Below, one piece after another: positions 48,801 to 57,719 of a stretch of DNA of 64,000 nt; the first letter of the stretch is position 1, and each line of letters starts with the position of its first letter. Below the pieces are notes generated by a model. It did not search any database. It was given only the letters and a program-made list of their open reading frames with translations, and had not been told where the DNA came from. The stretch comes from Rhodopirellula sp. SM50 (GTDB lineage: Bacteria > Planctomycetota > Planctomycetia > Pirellulales > Pirellulaceae), in NCBI RefSeq assembly GCF_002289565.1, contig NZ_NTFY01000060.1, forward strand, positions 288,869 to 352,868, in the 5' to 3' direction. The position numbers and the translations under genes are program-made.

Positions 48801-51197
48801 GATTGGATCTCGGGGAAAACGGGTCAGGTCCTGGCCTGGGCAAGGCATCGGATTCCCGTGTTCGGCGACCAGATTCGCGTCGCCCAGATCGATGCGATTC
48901 GCAGCGGACTTCCCGACACGCCGTCGGGGACGGTCGAAATTGATTTTGTCACCGGCGACCGCAGCTTGGACGTTCTGCTCGCGTCAACGGTGATTCGTTT
49001 CCACCCCAGCCAACCCGGTCCCGTGGCCATCGCCGCGGGACTTGACGTCTGTCCCAGCCCCACCGATTCAACGTCGTCGCTGCGCGTTTACCGCCGACGC
49101 GGTGGGCCCTTCGGCGTCGGTGAAGATCACCTGGTCCTGTTGCAGTCTCAGCCAGCGCCGGCGATCCGCTTGGGCGAGAACACCTTGCTGGCATCGTGGG
49201 TCGGGGAATCGGGCCGACACCTGATTGCCGCTTCGGGTTTTCAGCCGACCCGCATCAGCGTCATCGATGCAGACTCTGCAAAGACGGTTTGGAACAGCGA
49301 TCGGACGGGCGGCGAAGATATCCAATGGATTCCTATCGAACATCCAGACGGAAGCGTTGACTTTCTCGTTCAGGATCAAACGGGAAACGAAACGCCTGCC
49401 CGGTTGGTCGACGGAGAAACAGGCGCTCTGCGGTGCCGTTTGCGGGGCGATCTGGGAGGCCGGGGCATTCTGGTTCAGTCGCTTGATGATGGAAAGTCAG
49501 TGCTGCTGGTCAGCGACGGACGATTTGCCCGCCGAACGTCCGCTGGGGCGCCGGGACAACCGATCAATGCGTTTGGAATGTCCCTGGTCAGTTGTACCAC
49601 CGGCGAGATCCGTTGGTCGAATCGGTTTCTGTACGGGGCGTCCCGCATCAACACCCCCGATGATTATGACCATCTAAAGTTTGCGGACATCAACGGCGAC
49701 GGAGTCCAGGACATTGTCGGTCCCCACTCGCACGACGAGCAACTGTTTCTTGCCGCCTGGGATGGTGCCAACGGCGAGGTGATTTGGGAACGTTCGGTCT
49801 TTCAGCGTCCGACCCGGACCGACTATTGGATTCCGTTTTCGCTGGTGGTGATCGATGGCCAAACGCACGTGGTTTACTTGGGCCGCACGTCGGAAGACAC
49901 TGCTCTGCGGCAGTTGGTCCTGTGTGGGCCGGATGGTGAACTCCTTGACGCGACCGAGCCGGAGAACGCCGCGTCCCTTCCCGTCGTGGACGGCGCCTAC
50001 GCGAGCCGTTACCTGGCGATCAGCGACGCGACGACTTCGGACGGCGTCCCGATGCTCGCGTTGAGCCACAACGCAAACGGGAAAGCCCATTGCGAGATTT
50101 TCGACCTCCGCGAAAAACAATTCCAGAGGATTCGGCAGTTCAGTGAAACGGCGGAGAATTTCTATGTGGCCGGGATGTGGTTCAGGGACATCGACGATGA
50201 CGGCGTTCAAGAACGGATCGTGATGGACCGGGTGACTCCGCTACAGGGCGAATCGACAGCGAGCCCCGATGGCCGATCATCGCTGCTCATTCGATGCTAC
50301 CGGATGCTGCAGCCCGAGCCGCAATTTCGGATCACGATTCCCGACGTCAACGGGCTCCAGAACGTCGACTGGAAAGGGGATCACAACGTCTCTGCCAGTT
50401 GGCTGCGGATCGACCAGGGTCGTCTCGTCGCGATCGATTGGTCGCGACAGGGGATTTTGGTCGAGACAACGACCGATCCGGAATCCCCCTCGAATGTACC
50501 GATCCTTTGTCGGCATGATGACGCGCACACCCGGATCGCGTCACCGACCCTTGATGGGATCGAGTTTCGCGACCTCTATTTCGCAGGACCGGACAAATCC
50601 ATCGCTGTGACAACGCATCGGGAAACGGATCCGCGTCGGATGCGACCCCTGTTTGCGTCGATCGGCGGGGACATCACGCTCGCACAGTGGATGCTTCGTC
50701 TGGTTCGCGGCGGACTCGCGTTGAGCATTTTGCTGATTCTTCCGCTTTGGTATTTGAAACGGACGTTGCAACAGCGGCACTGGAGTCTCGCTTGGCTGCT
50801 GCTCGCACCGCTGCTGGTGGGTGTTTGGCTGGTGGTCTGGCAAAGTCCATGGTTGCGTGAGCCCGGAATGGTCTTCAATCTTTTCAACGGCGTCACCGTC
50901 TGGATGTGCGGCGTGGCATTGCTGATCGCTGTCCGCGATAAAAAAGACGGCCAGGGATACTCAATCCGATTGATGCTTTCGGTCGGGACGCCCGTTGTCT
51001 TCTTGACCGTCGTTGCGTTTGAGTATCTGCAACGTGCCGACCCGGAAATCCTTCGCCATACGGTCGACGCAACGGGACTGTTGCGAGTCGCGCTGGCAAG
51101 TTTTATGGTCGTGGTGCAAATCTATTGGATCCTGCGAATTCTGGCGTCGACATTGCGCTGGATCAGGGGGCTGATGGGGAGGCCGGCGACGACGTGA
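45882..51197 (+). CDS. Receptor-like Ser/Thr kinase with FG-GAP-like repeats and C-terminal membrane bundle
   Basis: 1771 residues. An N-terminal 80-residue helical region precedes a complete kinase (about 84-350): GRGGMGVVYEA, catalytic K115, HRDVKPAN with D212, DFG with D230, and the GTPRYMSPEQA activation end. A transmembrane helix (about 378-398) leads to a very large outer region with six calcium-loop-like motifs of FG-GAP/VCBS type: DLDGDHRAD (~592), DRDHDGISD (~660), DINGDGADE (~877), DINHDGWKD (~938), DINGDGVQD (~1269) and DIDDDGVQE (~1436). This suggests a beta-propeller sensor. About five transmembrane helices end the protein (about 1610-1765). The stop overlaps the sigma-factor gene as GTGA. 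Start ATG 45882 gives the family N-terminus. Confidence 0.9.
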   Translation: MTDTPRQPNNDPGSTIDAEIADLLDRYLSQREQGRAVQRDQWLAEHPEYAERLAECLDAAELFGGAETGGFDLPPESELPDSIGDFEILSELGRGGMGVVYEAREKSLDRIVALKVMRFGIVDPQALDRFRREAETAGALHHTNIVPVYATGREGDTSWYAMQRIEGESLAARIGRARREQSPPPLDAILDVGIQAADALSHAHERDVVHRDVKPANLILDREDRVWLTDFGLARRLVDAGATITGAILGTPRYMSPEQADLCATDVDHRSDIYSLGATLYEMTTGRPPFEGDDPLALITQIRHEEPCAPRTLRSDLPRDFEVVLHKAMEKDARRRYQSAAEFADDLRAIRDDHPIHARPLSVLEKAARWARKHQSRVRVAAAAMAVTAVLIAALLSGFEQWRHHHLGAFRVRAGGGPYQATIVPVGGSALSDATMDLTLPMQTHQQRPAGDYDMMVAPPGRWSQTLRLPITRGLPSEYRITNEPAQSKQISINDAAVVTVSDESTPAILWRRDGVLKRVAWHVDHQWELDVRSIDTTLTPLDGTNADQTETIPVNFADTQPPANFDPGHHHLDDHPLLTQGVAALRTPIDLDGDHRADTLVAATDQQALLAVDDRGNILWSRSYAFANLPSKSTLQDPFNRRATLRFPGVFDLQDVGDRDHDGISDLFVMFVHYQMAIQTDVCLAVLSGKTGEVIRRHHQVLMTPPNAFWPADAIVHPAKHQYRSFSGLSFNADSAYRSGHRSFSDFFARHKRYSTPIRIPVPSPPQLLRHGDSLRVVLLSGDQCQIIDWDQDPVAGVTIKLPFMPARAARIANPRGETRLIFHDHEESQSTTARFSGTQIIAYDLSGRQRWSRQMDHVQWRNSIDRNHADWPYVTDINGDGADELIVPRCRYRNGVDLGVQLLDAATGTPVWADQTPYSAFQSADDCLSRITVTDDINHDGWKDIATAVIAGQGSSRAAGNGSDRKAYIYLDWISGKTGQVLAWARHRIPVFGDQIRVAQIDAIRSGLPDTPSGTVEIDFVTGDRSLDVLLASTVIRFHPSQPGPVAIAAGLDVCPSPTDSTSSLRVYRRRGGPFGVGEDHLVLLQSQPAPAIRLGENTLLASWVGESGRHLIAASGFQPTRISVIDADSAKTVWNSDRTGGEDIQWIPIEHPDGSVDFLVQDQTGNETPARLVDGETGALRCRLRGDLGGRGILVQSLDDGKSVLLVSDGRFARRTSAGAPGQPINAFGMSLVSCTTGEIRWSNRFLYGASRINTPDDYDHLKFADINGDGVQDIVGPHSHDEQLFLAAWDGANGEVIWERSVFQRPTRTDYWIPFSLVVIDGQTHVVYLGRTSEDTALRQLVLCGPDGELLDATEPENAASLPVVDGAYASRYLAISDATTSDGVPMLALSHNANGKAHCEIFDLREKQFQRIRQFSETAENFYVAGMWFRDIDDDGVQERIVMDRVTPLQGESTASPDGRSSLLIRCYRMLQPEPQFRITIPDVNGLQNVDWKGDHNVSASWLRIDQGRLVAIDWSRQGILVETTTDPESPSNVPILCRHDDAHTRIASPTLDGIEFRDLYFAGPDKSIAVTTHRETDPRRMRPLFASIGGDITLAQWMLRLVRGGLALSILLILPLWYLKRTLQQRHWSLAWLLLAPLLVGVWLVVWQSPWLREPGMVFNLFNGVTVWMCGVALLIAVRDKKDGQGYSIRLMLSVGTPVVFLTVVAFEYLQRADPEILRHTVDATGLLRVALASFMVVVQIYWILRILASTLRWIRGLMGRPATT

Positions 51198-51796
51198 ACG
51201 GCGGGGACGAAGACGCTTCCAAGAGCGAAGATTCACTGCGAGCCACCTGGTCGATCGGTCCGCTGCGGCCGTGGCTGAAAATGCTCGCCGAACGCCAGTT
51301 GTCGCCGGCGCTTCGCGGCCGGATCGATCCGTCGGATGTCGTCCAGCAAACTTTGGTGGACGCTTGGCGCGGCCACGAAAACTTTCGGGGAAACACGCAA
51401 GCCGAGCGTCTGGCCTGGTTACGCACCATCCTGAAACGCACCTTGATGCGGTACGATCGTGATCAACTGCGAACGATCAAACGCGGGCAGGGACGCGAAC
51501 AACAATTGCAAGCGGCGTTGGATCGTGACAGCATTCGGATCGAACAGTTAGCCATCGATCGCGAGCCCAATCCACGCTCGCGCGCCGATCGGGCGGAACA
51601 GACCCTGCAATTAGCCGCGGCCCTGGACCGACTGCCCAACGACTATCGCGAAGTCCTGACACTGCGGCACATCGACGGACTGTCCCACGAGCAGATCTCC
51701 CAGCGGATCGGACGGTCGAATGCCGCCACACGGATGCTGTGGATCCGGGCGCTGGAGAAACTGAAAGCGGTTTATGGTGATCTGTCGGATGCGTAG
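51194..51796 (+). CDS. ECF-type RNA polymerase sigma factor
   Basis: 200 residues. Region 2 reads DPSDVVQQTLVDAWRGHENFRG; region 4 reads LPNDYREVLTLRHIDGLSHE with the helix-turn-helix QISQRIGRSNAATRMLWIRAL. The start is GTG 51194, overlapping the kinase stop (GTGA) with GGGGAGG ten bases upstream; an earlier TTG (51125) is less likely. No anti-sigma gene follows. Planctomycete ECF groups linked to Ser/Thr kinases are known, so phosphorylation-based control is inferred. Confidence 0.92.
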   Translation: MNGGDEDASKSEDSLRATWSIGPLRPWLKMLAERQLSPALRGRIDPSDVVQQTLVDAWRGHENFRGNTQAERLAWLRTILKRTLMRYDRDQLRTIKRGQGREQQLQAALDRDSIRIEQLAIDREPNPRSRADRAEQTLQLAAALDRLPNDYREVLTLRHIDGLSHEQISQRIGRSNAATRMLWIRALEKLKAVYGDLSDA

Positions 51797-51805
51797 GGAC
51801 GAGAA

Positions 51806-51962
51806 GGTGGTCAAAAAATGAGCTGGTCAAAAAATGAAGACAGAGCTGTGGTGAGTGGTCGCCTGATGCAATCCATTTTTTGACCACTCCATTTTTTGAC
51901 CAGCCCATTTTTTGACCAGCCCATTTTTTGACCAGCCCATTTTTTGACCAGCCCATTTTTCC
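51806..51962. repeat. Inverted array, two left and five to six right GGTCAAAAAATGG units
   Basis: Two GGTCAAAAAATGA units (51808, 51825) face a run of CCATTTTTTGACCAG units with 16-bp spacing (51873-51960). The run fills the convergent spacer between the sigma factor and hflC. Confidence 0.9.
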
Positions 51963-51971
51963 CCAACGCAC

Positions 51972-52934
51972 CTACTCAACATCTTCGATCCGCTTGAGAA
52001 ATTTAAAGATGTCGCTGTCGGTGCTCAGGATCAGCGTGCTGTCCTCGTCGAGCATCTCTTGGTACGTCTCCATCGTTTTGATGAAGGCGTAGAACTGGAT
52101 CGAATCGGGGCTTTGGTTGTAGGCCTGGGCGTAGATCTCGGTGGCCTCAGCGTCGGCTGCCCCTTGGATCTCCTGGACTTGTTTGTAAGCCTGGGATTCG
52201 ATTTCCAGCAAATCCTTTTCCTTGCGGCCGATGATTTTGGCCGCCTCGCCGGCACCTTCACTACGGAATCGTTCGGCGATTTGTTGCCGTTCGCTGATCA
52301 TCCGAGAATAGATCCGGTCCCTGACGCTCTCGTTGTAATTGATGCGTTTGAAGCGAACATCCAACAGTTCGATCCCCAAGTCGGTGACTTTGTTGGCCGC
52401 TTGCTGAAAGATCTCTTCTTCGATCTTTGCCCGCCCCTTGTTGATCGGGTACAGGATCCCGATGTTGCCGGGCGCGTCGGCGATGGTTTCATCGCGGACG
52501 GGTTGGCGATCTTTGGTGGTCCGGACCAATTCGATCAATTCATGTTTGGCGATCGCATTGCGGGTTTCGCTGCCGAGGATGTCATCGAGACGCGATTGGG
52601 CGCTGCGTTCATCTCTGAGCCGCAGGAAAAACTGTTTGGCATCATTGATCCGCCAACGGCCAAAGGTGTCGACGACGATGTAGGTTTTGTCTTTGGTCGG
52701 CATTTCATTGGGGCGGCCGTCCCATTCCAGGATGCGTTTTTCAACGCGGGTGACTTCCTGAATGAGCGGGAGTTTGAAATGCAAACCGGCGTCGGCGATC
52801 GGGTCACCGACCGGTTTTCCGAACTGGGTGATGATGACCTGTTCGGTTTCGCTGACCGTGTAGGCTGCGCTGTAGGCGACCAATCCGACCAGAATCACAA
52901 TGGCGGCGATCGCGGGGAATGTCAGACGATTCAT
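51972..52934 (-). CDS. hflC: Protease modulator HflC
   Basis: 320-residue SPFH/prohibitin-family membrane protein. An N-terminal anchor (about 6-26) is followed by SETEQVIITQFGKPVGDPI and the HflC-type body (VRTTKDRQPVRDETIADAPGN is the insertion region), and a coiled-coil end. HflC with HflK forms the cage around the AAA protease FtsH. ATG 52934 overlaps the hflK stop by four bases. Confidence 0.95.
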   Translation of the reverse strand: MNRLTFPAIAAIVILVGLVAYSAAYTVSETEQVIITQFGKPVGDPIADAGLHFKLPLIQEVTRVEKRILEWDGRPNEMPTKDKTYIVVDTFGRWRINDAKQFFLRLRDERSAQSRLDDILGSETRNAIAKHELIELVRTTKDRQPVRDETIADAPGNIGILYPINKGRAKIEEEIFQQAANKVTDLGIELLDVRFKRINYNESVRDRIYSRMISERQQIAERFRSEGAGEAAKIIGRKEKDLLEIESQAYKQVQEIQGAADAEATEIYAQAYNQSPDSIQFYAFIKTMETYQEMLDEDSTLILSTDSDIFKFLKRIEDVE

Positions 52935-53914
52935 TTGGATCTCCCGGTTGCTTGCGGTGCCAAGTTCAGCAGTGGCAGGATCTGGTTGGCCTGGTCGTCC
53001 ATGATGATTTTTTGCCCCAGCGTCGGGATGACTTGCCGCATGGTTTCGATGTAGATTCGCTGCTTGGTCACTTCGGGTGCTTTGGCGTATTCGGCAAACA
53101 CGGCGTTGAATCGCGAGACATCGCCTTGAGCTTCGTTAACGCGTTTGAGCGCGTAACCCTCGGCGGCTTGTGTCTTCTGTTCCGCTTCACCGCGTGCACG
53201 TGGGACTTCTTTGTTGTATTCACCGTTGGCAACGTTGATCATCTGCTCGCGTTCCTGCTGAGCTTGATTGACCTCGTTGAACGACGGTTGGACCGGTTGC
53301 GGTGGGTTGACGTTTTTCAGTTGAACTTGGTCGATGCTTAGACCCAGTTCGTATTTGTCGACCTGTTCCTGGAGTTGCAACAGTGCCTCGACCTCGATCT
53401 CTTGTCGGCCGATCGTGATGACTTCGTCGACGGTGCGGTCTCCGACGACGGTCCGCATCACCGATTCGGAGATGTCGCGTAGCGTTTGGCCCGGATTGCG
53501 AACCTTGAACAAGAACAGCTTCGGATCGCGGACGCGGTACTGGATCACCCATTCGACCGTGGCGATGTTGAGATCGCCGGTGACCATGACGCGTTCCTCG
53601 GTTTGTTCGTTCGAGACTTGCGTGTCGTTGGTGGCACCGGGCGTGCCGAAACCGAATTCCTGTTTCAATTGACGCTTGACCGGAACGATCGAAACATCGT
53701 CGATGCCGAACGGGAACTTGAATCTCAGGCCCGGATCGACGGTTTTGACGTAGCGGCCGAACCGCAAGACGACCCCCTGCGATTCCGCTTGGACCGTGTA
53801 GACGCTTGTGAACAGCAGCGCAAGGAGTAGGATCGCGGGGATCAGCCAGGCCGCATAGGGCTGCAACCGCTCGAGGTCCGACCAGTCAGGGCCGCGTGGA
53901 TTCGAATTGCTCAT
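52931..53914 (-). CDS. hflK: Protease modulator HflK
   Basis: 327-residue partner of HflC. A short N-terminal tail and anchor (about 22-42) precede ESQGVVLRFGRYVKTVDPGL and the SPFH body with VEWVIQYRVRDP, then a coiled coil. The long Gly-rich N-terminus of E. coli HflK is missing, as in many non-enteric versions. First gene of the two-gene operon. Confidence 0.94.
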   Translation of the reverse strand: MSNSNPRGPDWSDLERLQPYAAWLIPAILLLALLFTSVYTVQAESQGVVLRFGRYVKTVDPGLRFKFPFGIDDVSIVPVKRQLKQEFGFGTPGATNDTQVSNEQTEERVMVTGDLNIATVEWVIQYRVRDPKLFLFKVRNPGQTLRDISESVMRTVVGDRTVDEVITIGRQEIEVEALLQLQEQVDKYELGLSIDQVQLKNVNPPQPVQPSFNEVNQAQQEREQMINVANGEYNKEVPRARGEAEQKTQAAEGYALKRVNEAQGDVSRFNAVFAEYAKAPEVTKQRIYIETMRQVIPTLGQKIIMDDQANQILPLLNLAPQATGRSK

Positions 53915-54140
53915 GAATCGATGGAGTCATTTGAAAGGAGGCACAGTCCGCGGATTCAGATCAATGCCTCCAGCCGTCACCGGCAAGAACCAAGGATCAC
54001 CGCTCAAAAGGGTAGGTCTGAGACGCCGTCCGGCTAGGCTCTCGATCTCAAAAATTAGCGATCTTTCTCAATCAAGACCGATTCGCACGATCATCGTTGA
54101 TGGCCGAAGTGCGACGCAGAGTATGGAAAAGGGCAGCTTG

Positions 54141-54533
54141 TTACGGGACCACCATCACGCTTGAGTCCGCTTGGGGGCCAATCGCGGGGCCCTCCAGTGG
54201 TTGCATCACCGTGATGTCCTCGGCGTCGTCGAACTCTTCCACCGGAATGCGGTTCATCCCAAAGTCTTCGACATACTGAGGGATTGGCTTCACCGGTCTG
54301 CGGTTCTTGTTAAAATCCTGGACGGGGGTAAACAAGATGAACCAACCGACAATGGCGAAACCCGTGGTGGACGCCACGGTGATCCAGAGCAGTGGTGACC
54401 GCAATGCGCCGCCGGCGGTGATCCCCTCGCTCACGTTGGCTGGAGTTCGGTAGGGTTGAGCCTGCGACAGTGAGGGCTCGCCAGAATCGGTCCCCAGCGG
54501 CGAGCCCGTTGATGGCTGATTGTGGTTTGACAT
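54141..54533 (-). CDS. Small single-span membrane protein
   Basis: 130 residues. A Ser/Pro/Gln-rich N-terminus, one hydrophobic helix (about 49-70), and an acidic Pro-rich C-terminus. No recognised family. It is about 230 bp upstream of hflK on the same strand; a link to HflKC is possible but unproven. ATG 54533 starts with MSNHNQPSTG. Confidence 0.62.
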   Translation of the reverse strand: MSNHNQPSTGSPLGTDSGEPSLSQAQPYRTPANVSEGITAGGALRSPLLWITVASTTGFAIVGWFILFTPVQDFNKNRRPVKPIPQYVEDFGMNRIPVEEFDDAEDITVMQPLEGPAIGPQADSSVMVVP

Positions 54534-54633
54534 TTCAGTGTCCTCTCATCTTGAACCTGAACCAGCGGACGATCGAAACCAAGCTTCGATTATAGGGTGC
54601 CGTCTCCTGAATCTTTCACGATTGTGGCGCGTG

Positions 54634-55314
54634 ATGAAATCTTTTTACATTTCGCCCGCATCGATCACGCCCTTGCGATGGGTAAAGTGGGTGGCGATCG
54701 GGTTCGTGTTTTGGATCGGCTTTCTGATCCTGAGCCCGTTTCCGCATTATTTGCCGCCGGATTTCGATTACGGGTTTCTGAGCAACAAAGCGGACTATTT
54801 CTATCGCTCCGGCTACTTCATCGGTTTCTATCTGCACATCGCGGGCGCCCCGATCGGATTGTTCGTCGGTGGGCTGCAGATGAGCCGAACGCTGCGAATG
54901 CAGTATCCACGGGTTCATCGAATCGCAGGCGGTGTCTACGTCATTGTTGTTTTGTTTGCGGCTGCTCCGGGCGGCTTCATCATGGCCATGAAAGCATTCG
55001 GCGGATGGTCGAGCACACTCTGTTTCGGATTGCTGGCGGCGGCGACCTGGTGGTCGACGTTTATCGGTTGGCGAGTGGGCCGGCGGTTCGATTTCTTAAG
55101 GCATCGGAACTGGATGCTCCGCAGCTACGTGCTGCTGCTCTCAGCCGTCGTGTTGCGGCTGGGGCATCTTGCACTTCAAACGCTCGGTTTAGCGCCGGAG
55201 CTGACTTATCAACTCGCCGCTTGGATCAGCTGGGTGATCCCATTGATCGTGCTCGAGTTCGCCCTGGGCATCGACAGTCTGGCGGCGCAGCGGCGTAGAG
55301 AACGAAGCAGCTGA
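54634..55314 (+). CDS. DUF2306-type integral membrane protein
   Basis: 226 residues with about six transmembrane helices. The helix AGAPIGLFVGGLQMSRTLR followed by HRIAGGVYVIVVL and the RRFDFLRHRNWMLRSYVL loop fit DUF2306. These may be quinone or heme-linked membrane proteins, but no function is established. The 3' end overlaps the convergent cyclophilin gene by 126 bp. Confidence 0.8.
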   Translation: MKSFYISPASITPLRWVKWVAIGFVFWIGFLILSPFPHYLPPDFDYGFLSNKADYFYRSGYFIGFYLHIAGAPIGLFVGGLQMSRTLRMQYPRVHRIAGGVYVIVVLFAAAPGGFIMAMKAFGGWSSTLCFGLLAAATWWSTFIGWRVGRRFDFLRHRNWMLRSYVLLLSAVVLRLGHLALQTLGLAPELTYQLAAWISWVIPLIVLEFALGIDSLAAQRRRERSS

Positions 55315-57612
55315 CGGTTCATGGACGTCATCATCATCTTCGTCGAGACGATCGGTGAGGACGCGATCGATCAACTCCGTCGAGCGATTCCGGACGGGGA
55401 ACTGGCTCACCGATTGAAGCACGGCGGGTTGTTCTTCACGAATCGTCCACGGCGATTGCTCAACGGTCGACGGCTGGGGCAAGAGACGCGCGGATGCCAA
55501 CGACGCGGGATGCGGCTGATCGATTGCCGCCCCTTCGCCCTCGCCGGGTTGCTGACGCGCCAAATAGTTCACGACGTAGAGTGCATCCAGCGGAGTGATT
55601 CTGCCGTCGCCGTTGGCATCCAAAAACTGCGTACTGGTCGGGCTCGGCTCACCTTCGGCCGATTGACGCAACGCGATACCGTTGATGATCGCCAACACGT
55701 CGCGCGGCGTGGTCTGGCCATCGGCATTTGCATCGGTCGGCTGGAAGAGGTTGGTCAGCGTTTCGGTCGAGACGGACTGGGGGCCGCGGGAGGATTGCAA
55801 CGAGAACAGGCGGTCGATGGGGTGTGGATCAAACAGAATCGCGTACAGTCCGCCGGCTCGCAGCGATGCCCTGGTCACGCCCTCGTCCTGCCGACCGATC
55901 ACAAAATGATCGCCATCGAGCACCGCGATGGTCTCATCGACCGACGCGGTACCGACCGGATGAACGGAGAGCGTGGTGTCTTCGACGGCACGGAAGATAA
56001 TCGCGGTGTACTGGTCGCTTGTCGCAATCGTGTGCAAGCGATGGATCGAATCGATCGTGATGGAGTTGATCGGAATCGAAGGCTCGAATGCCTCGTCAAA
56101 ATTCACTGCGATGCGTTGGCTGTCGCGATCGTTGATCGAGTGCCCCGACACACCGGATCCGGGTCGAACCGTGACCTCGACGTCCACCGTGCCGCTAAAA
56201 CCATGACGGGGCATCACGACCAAACGCCCCTCGTCGTCGATCGTGACGTTGGCGTTGTTGTGGTCCCCGATCAATTCCGCTGAATACTCTACCGCATCGC
56301 CTTCGATATCGGTGCTGGTGATCTGAAGCGTCGCGGCTTGGTCGTTGGGGTAAGACTCCGCGACGGCGATGGAATTCAAGAAAGGCTGGCTATTGTGGTT
56401 GTCCTGCTGAACCTCCACCGCAAACGTTTCGCTGGACGTGACTCCAAATTGATTGGCCACCGTCACCGTGACATGGGTCCGACCGGTCGCGTTGCCGGTC
56501 GGCTTCAGCATCACGATCGAGTTTTCCTGGTCGTTGAACACTTCGATCGTCTCGATCGTGATGTCACGGGTCGGGCGATCGGAGTGATTCACGGCGTGTC
56601 CGCTGATCGCCTCTCGCACCGCTTCGCCTTCGACCAGTTGACCAAAGATGCTGTAGTTGAAGTCTAAAAACCGGGTCGGCACCTCGGTGACAAAGAACTG
56701 GCTGTTGCTGGTGTCGTCACGCGACTTCGCAAACCCGAGCACTCCCGAGCGGTTGTACTGAAGTTCCGCGTGATAATCGTCATCGAAGTCGTCCAACGTG
56801 GAACCGCTGGTTCCGGTTCCCGTCGGGTCACCGGCTTGAATCACAAAGTTGTCAATCACGCGGTGAAAATCGATTCCGTCGTAAAAGCCTGATTTTGCCA
56901 ATTCGATCATCCGCCCCGACGCCACCGGTGCCCGCTGTTCAAATAACTCGAAAACCAGGTCGCCATACGTTTCCAGATCAATTCGGATCGAACGATTGCC
57001 GGCGATGACCTTCTCCATCAGCAGATCCGGGTCGTCGACCGAAACCGTGACCGTCAGCGGACCGCCGTAGGGATCGTAGGCATCGATGGGAACGTGAAGC
57101 GGTGATCCGATCGATACGGTCTGGTCACCGATGAACTCAAACTGCGGGGCTCCGCCCCTGGGAATCGGTACGTGACTACGCGAACTGATTTCGTCCAGCG
57201 ACCGAATCCCTATGGCCCGTGATCCGTCGGGGAAATCCCAGGTGGGAAAGGCGGTGATGTTTTTCTCGATCGCCAACTGTGAAATCGATCGATCGGGACG
57301 GGTGACTTCGACGAAAGGCAATTCATTCGCCCCGTCTTCAAAGAGCTCGGCCTGCTGAGTACACGTCGGACACCAAGCCGCTCCGTACAAGACGACCCCT
57401 GCCGCCTTGAGATCCTTGGCGAACTGCACCAGGTTGTACGGAGCGAGTTGATCGCTTGAGGACTGAATCGTCGCCGCCACTTCGCCGGCGGGGTAATTGG
57501 TTTCGGCGAAAGCTTGTGCCGCCAGCAACCGCCGGCCCTCGAGTTGCTCGACGCGCATGGGACGGTGCTGAAGCCGTCGGTGTTTGGTGGACGGACGAAA
57601 CGTGTTTTGCAT
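55189..57612 (-). CDS. Thioredoxin-like / cyclophilin / dockerin exported protein
   Basis: 807 residues. The N-terminus has a basic stretch and VEQLEGRRLLAA, a variant of the LEPR-XLL motif of exported planctomycete proteins. A thioredoxin-like domain with CPTC (residues 81-84) is next. A cyclophilin-type peptidyl-prolyl isomerase domain (about 210-365) follows, with DFHRVIDNFVIQAGDP and QFFVTE. Cadherin-like beta repeats (about 370-520) and a type I dockerin pair (about 645-705; DANADGQTTPRDVLAI, DANGDGRITPLDALYV) come after, and an acidic tail. Surface folding of secreted proteins is a reasonable inference. Its 3' end overlaps the DUF2306 gene. Confidence 0.88.
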   Translation of the reverse strand: MQNTFRPSTKHRRLQHRPMRVEQLEGRRLLAAQAFAETNYPAGEVAATIQSSSDQLAPYNLVQFAKDLKAAGVVLYGAAWCPTCTQQAELFEDGANELPFVEVTRPDRSISQLAIEKNITAFPTWDFPDGSRAIGIRSLDEISSRSHVPIPRGGAPQFEFIGDQTVSIGSPLHVPIDAYDPYGGPLTVTVSVDDPDLLMEKVIAGNRSIRIDLETYGDLVFELFEQRAPVASGRMIELAKSGFYDGIDFHRVIDNFVIQAGDPTGTGTSGSTLDDFDDDYHAELQYNRSGVLGFAKSRDDTSNSQFFVTEVPTRFLDFNYSIFGQLVEGEAVREAISGHAVNHSDRPTRDITIETIEVFNDQENSIVMLKPTGNATGRTHVTVTVANQFGVTSSETFAVEVQQDNHNSQPFLNSIAVAESYPNDQAATLQITSTDIEGDAVEYSAELIGDHNNANVTIDDEGRLVVMPRHGFSGTVDVEVTVRPGSGVSGHSINDRDSQRIAVNFDEAFEPSIPINSITIDSIHRLHTIATSDQYTAIIFRAVEDTTLSVHPVGTASVDETIAVLDGDHFVIGRQDEGVTRASLRAGGLYAILFDPHPIDRLFSLQSSRGPQSVSTETLTNLFQPTDANADGQTTPRDVLAIINGIALRQSAEGEPSPTSTQFLDANGDGRITPLDALYVVNYLARQQPGEGEGAAIDQPHPASLASARLLPQPSTVEQSPWTIREEQPAVLQSVSQFPVRNRSTELIDRVLTDRLDEDDDDVHEPSAASFSTPLRRQTVDAQGELEHDQWDHPADPSGELISQLRR

Positions 57613-57719
57613 GGAGTTGGTGATCGATCAGAGGAAACGAAACGCGGTCGAACACCTCAGATTAATCAGCCAGTGGGCGTTCGAGGCCATTTCCATGTCC
57701 CGCGGTCGTCGCCGCGCGA

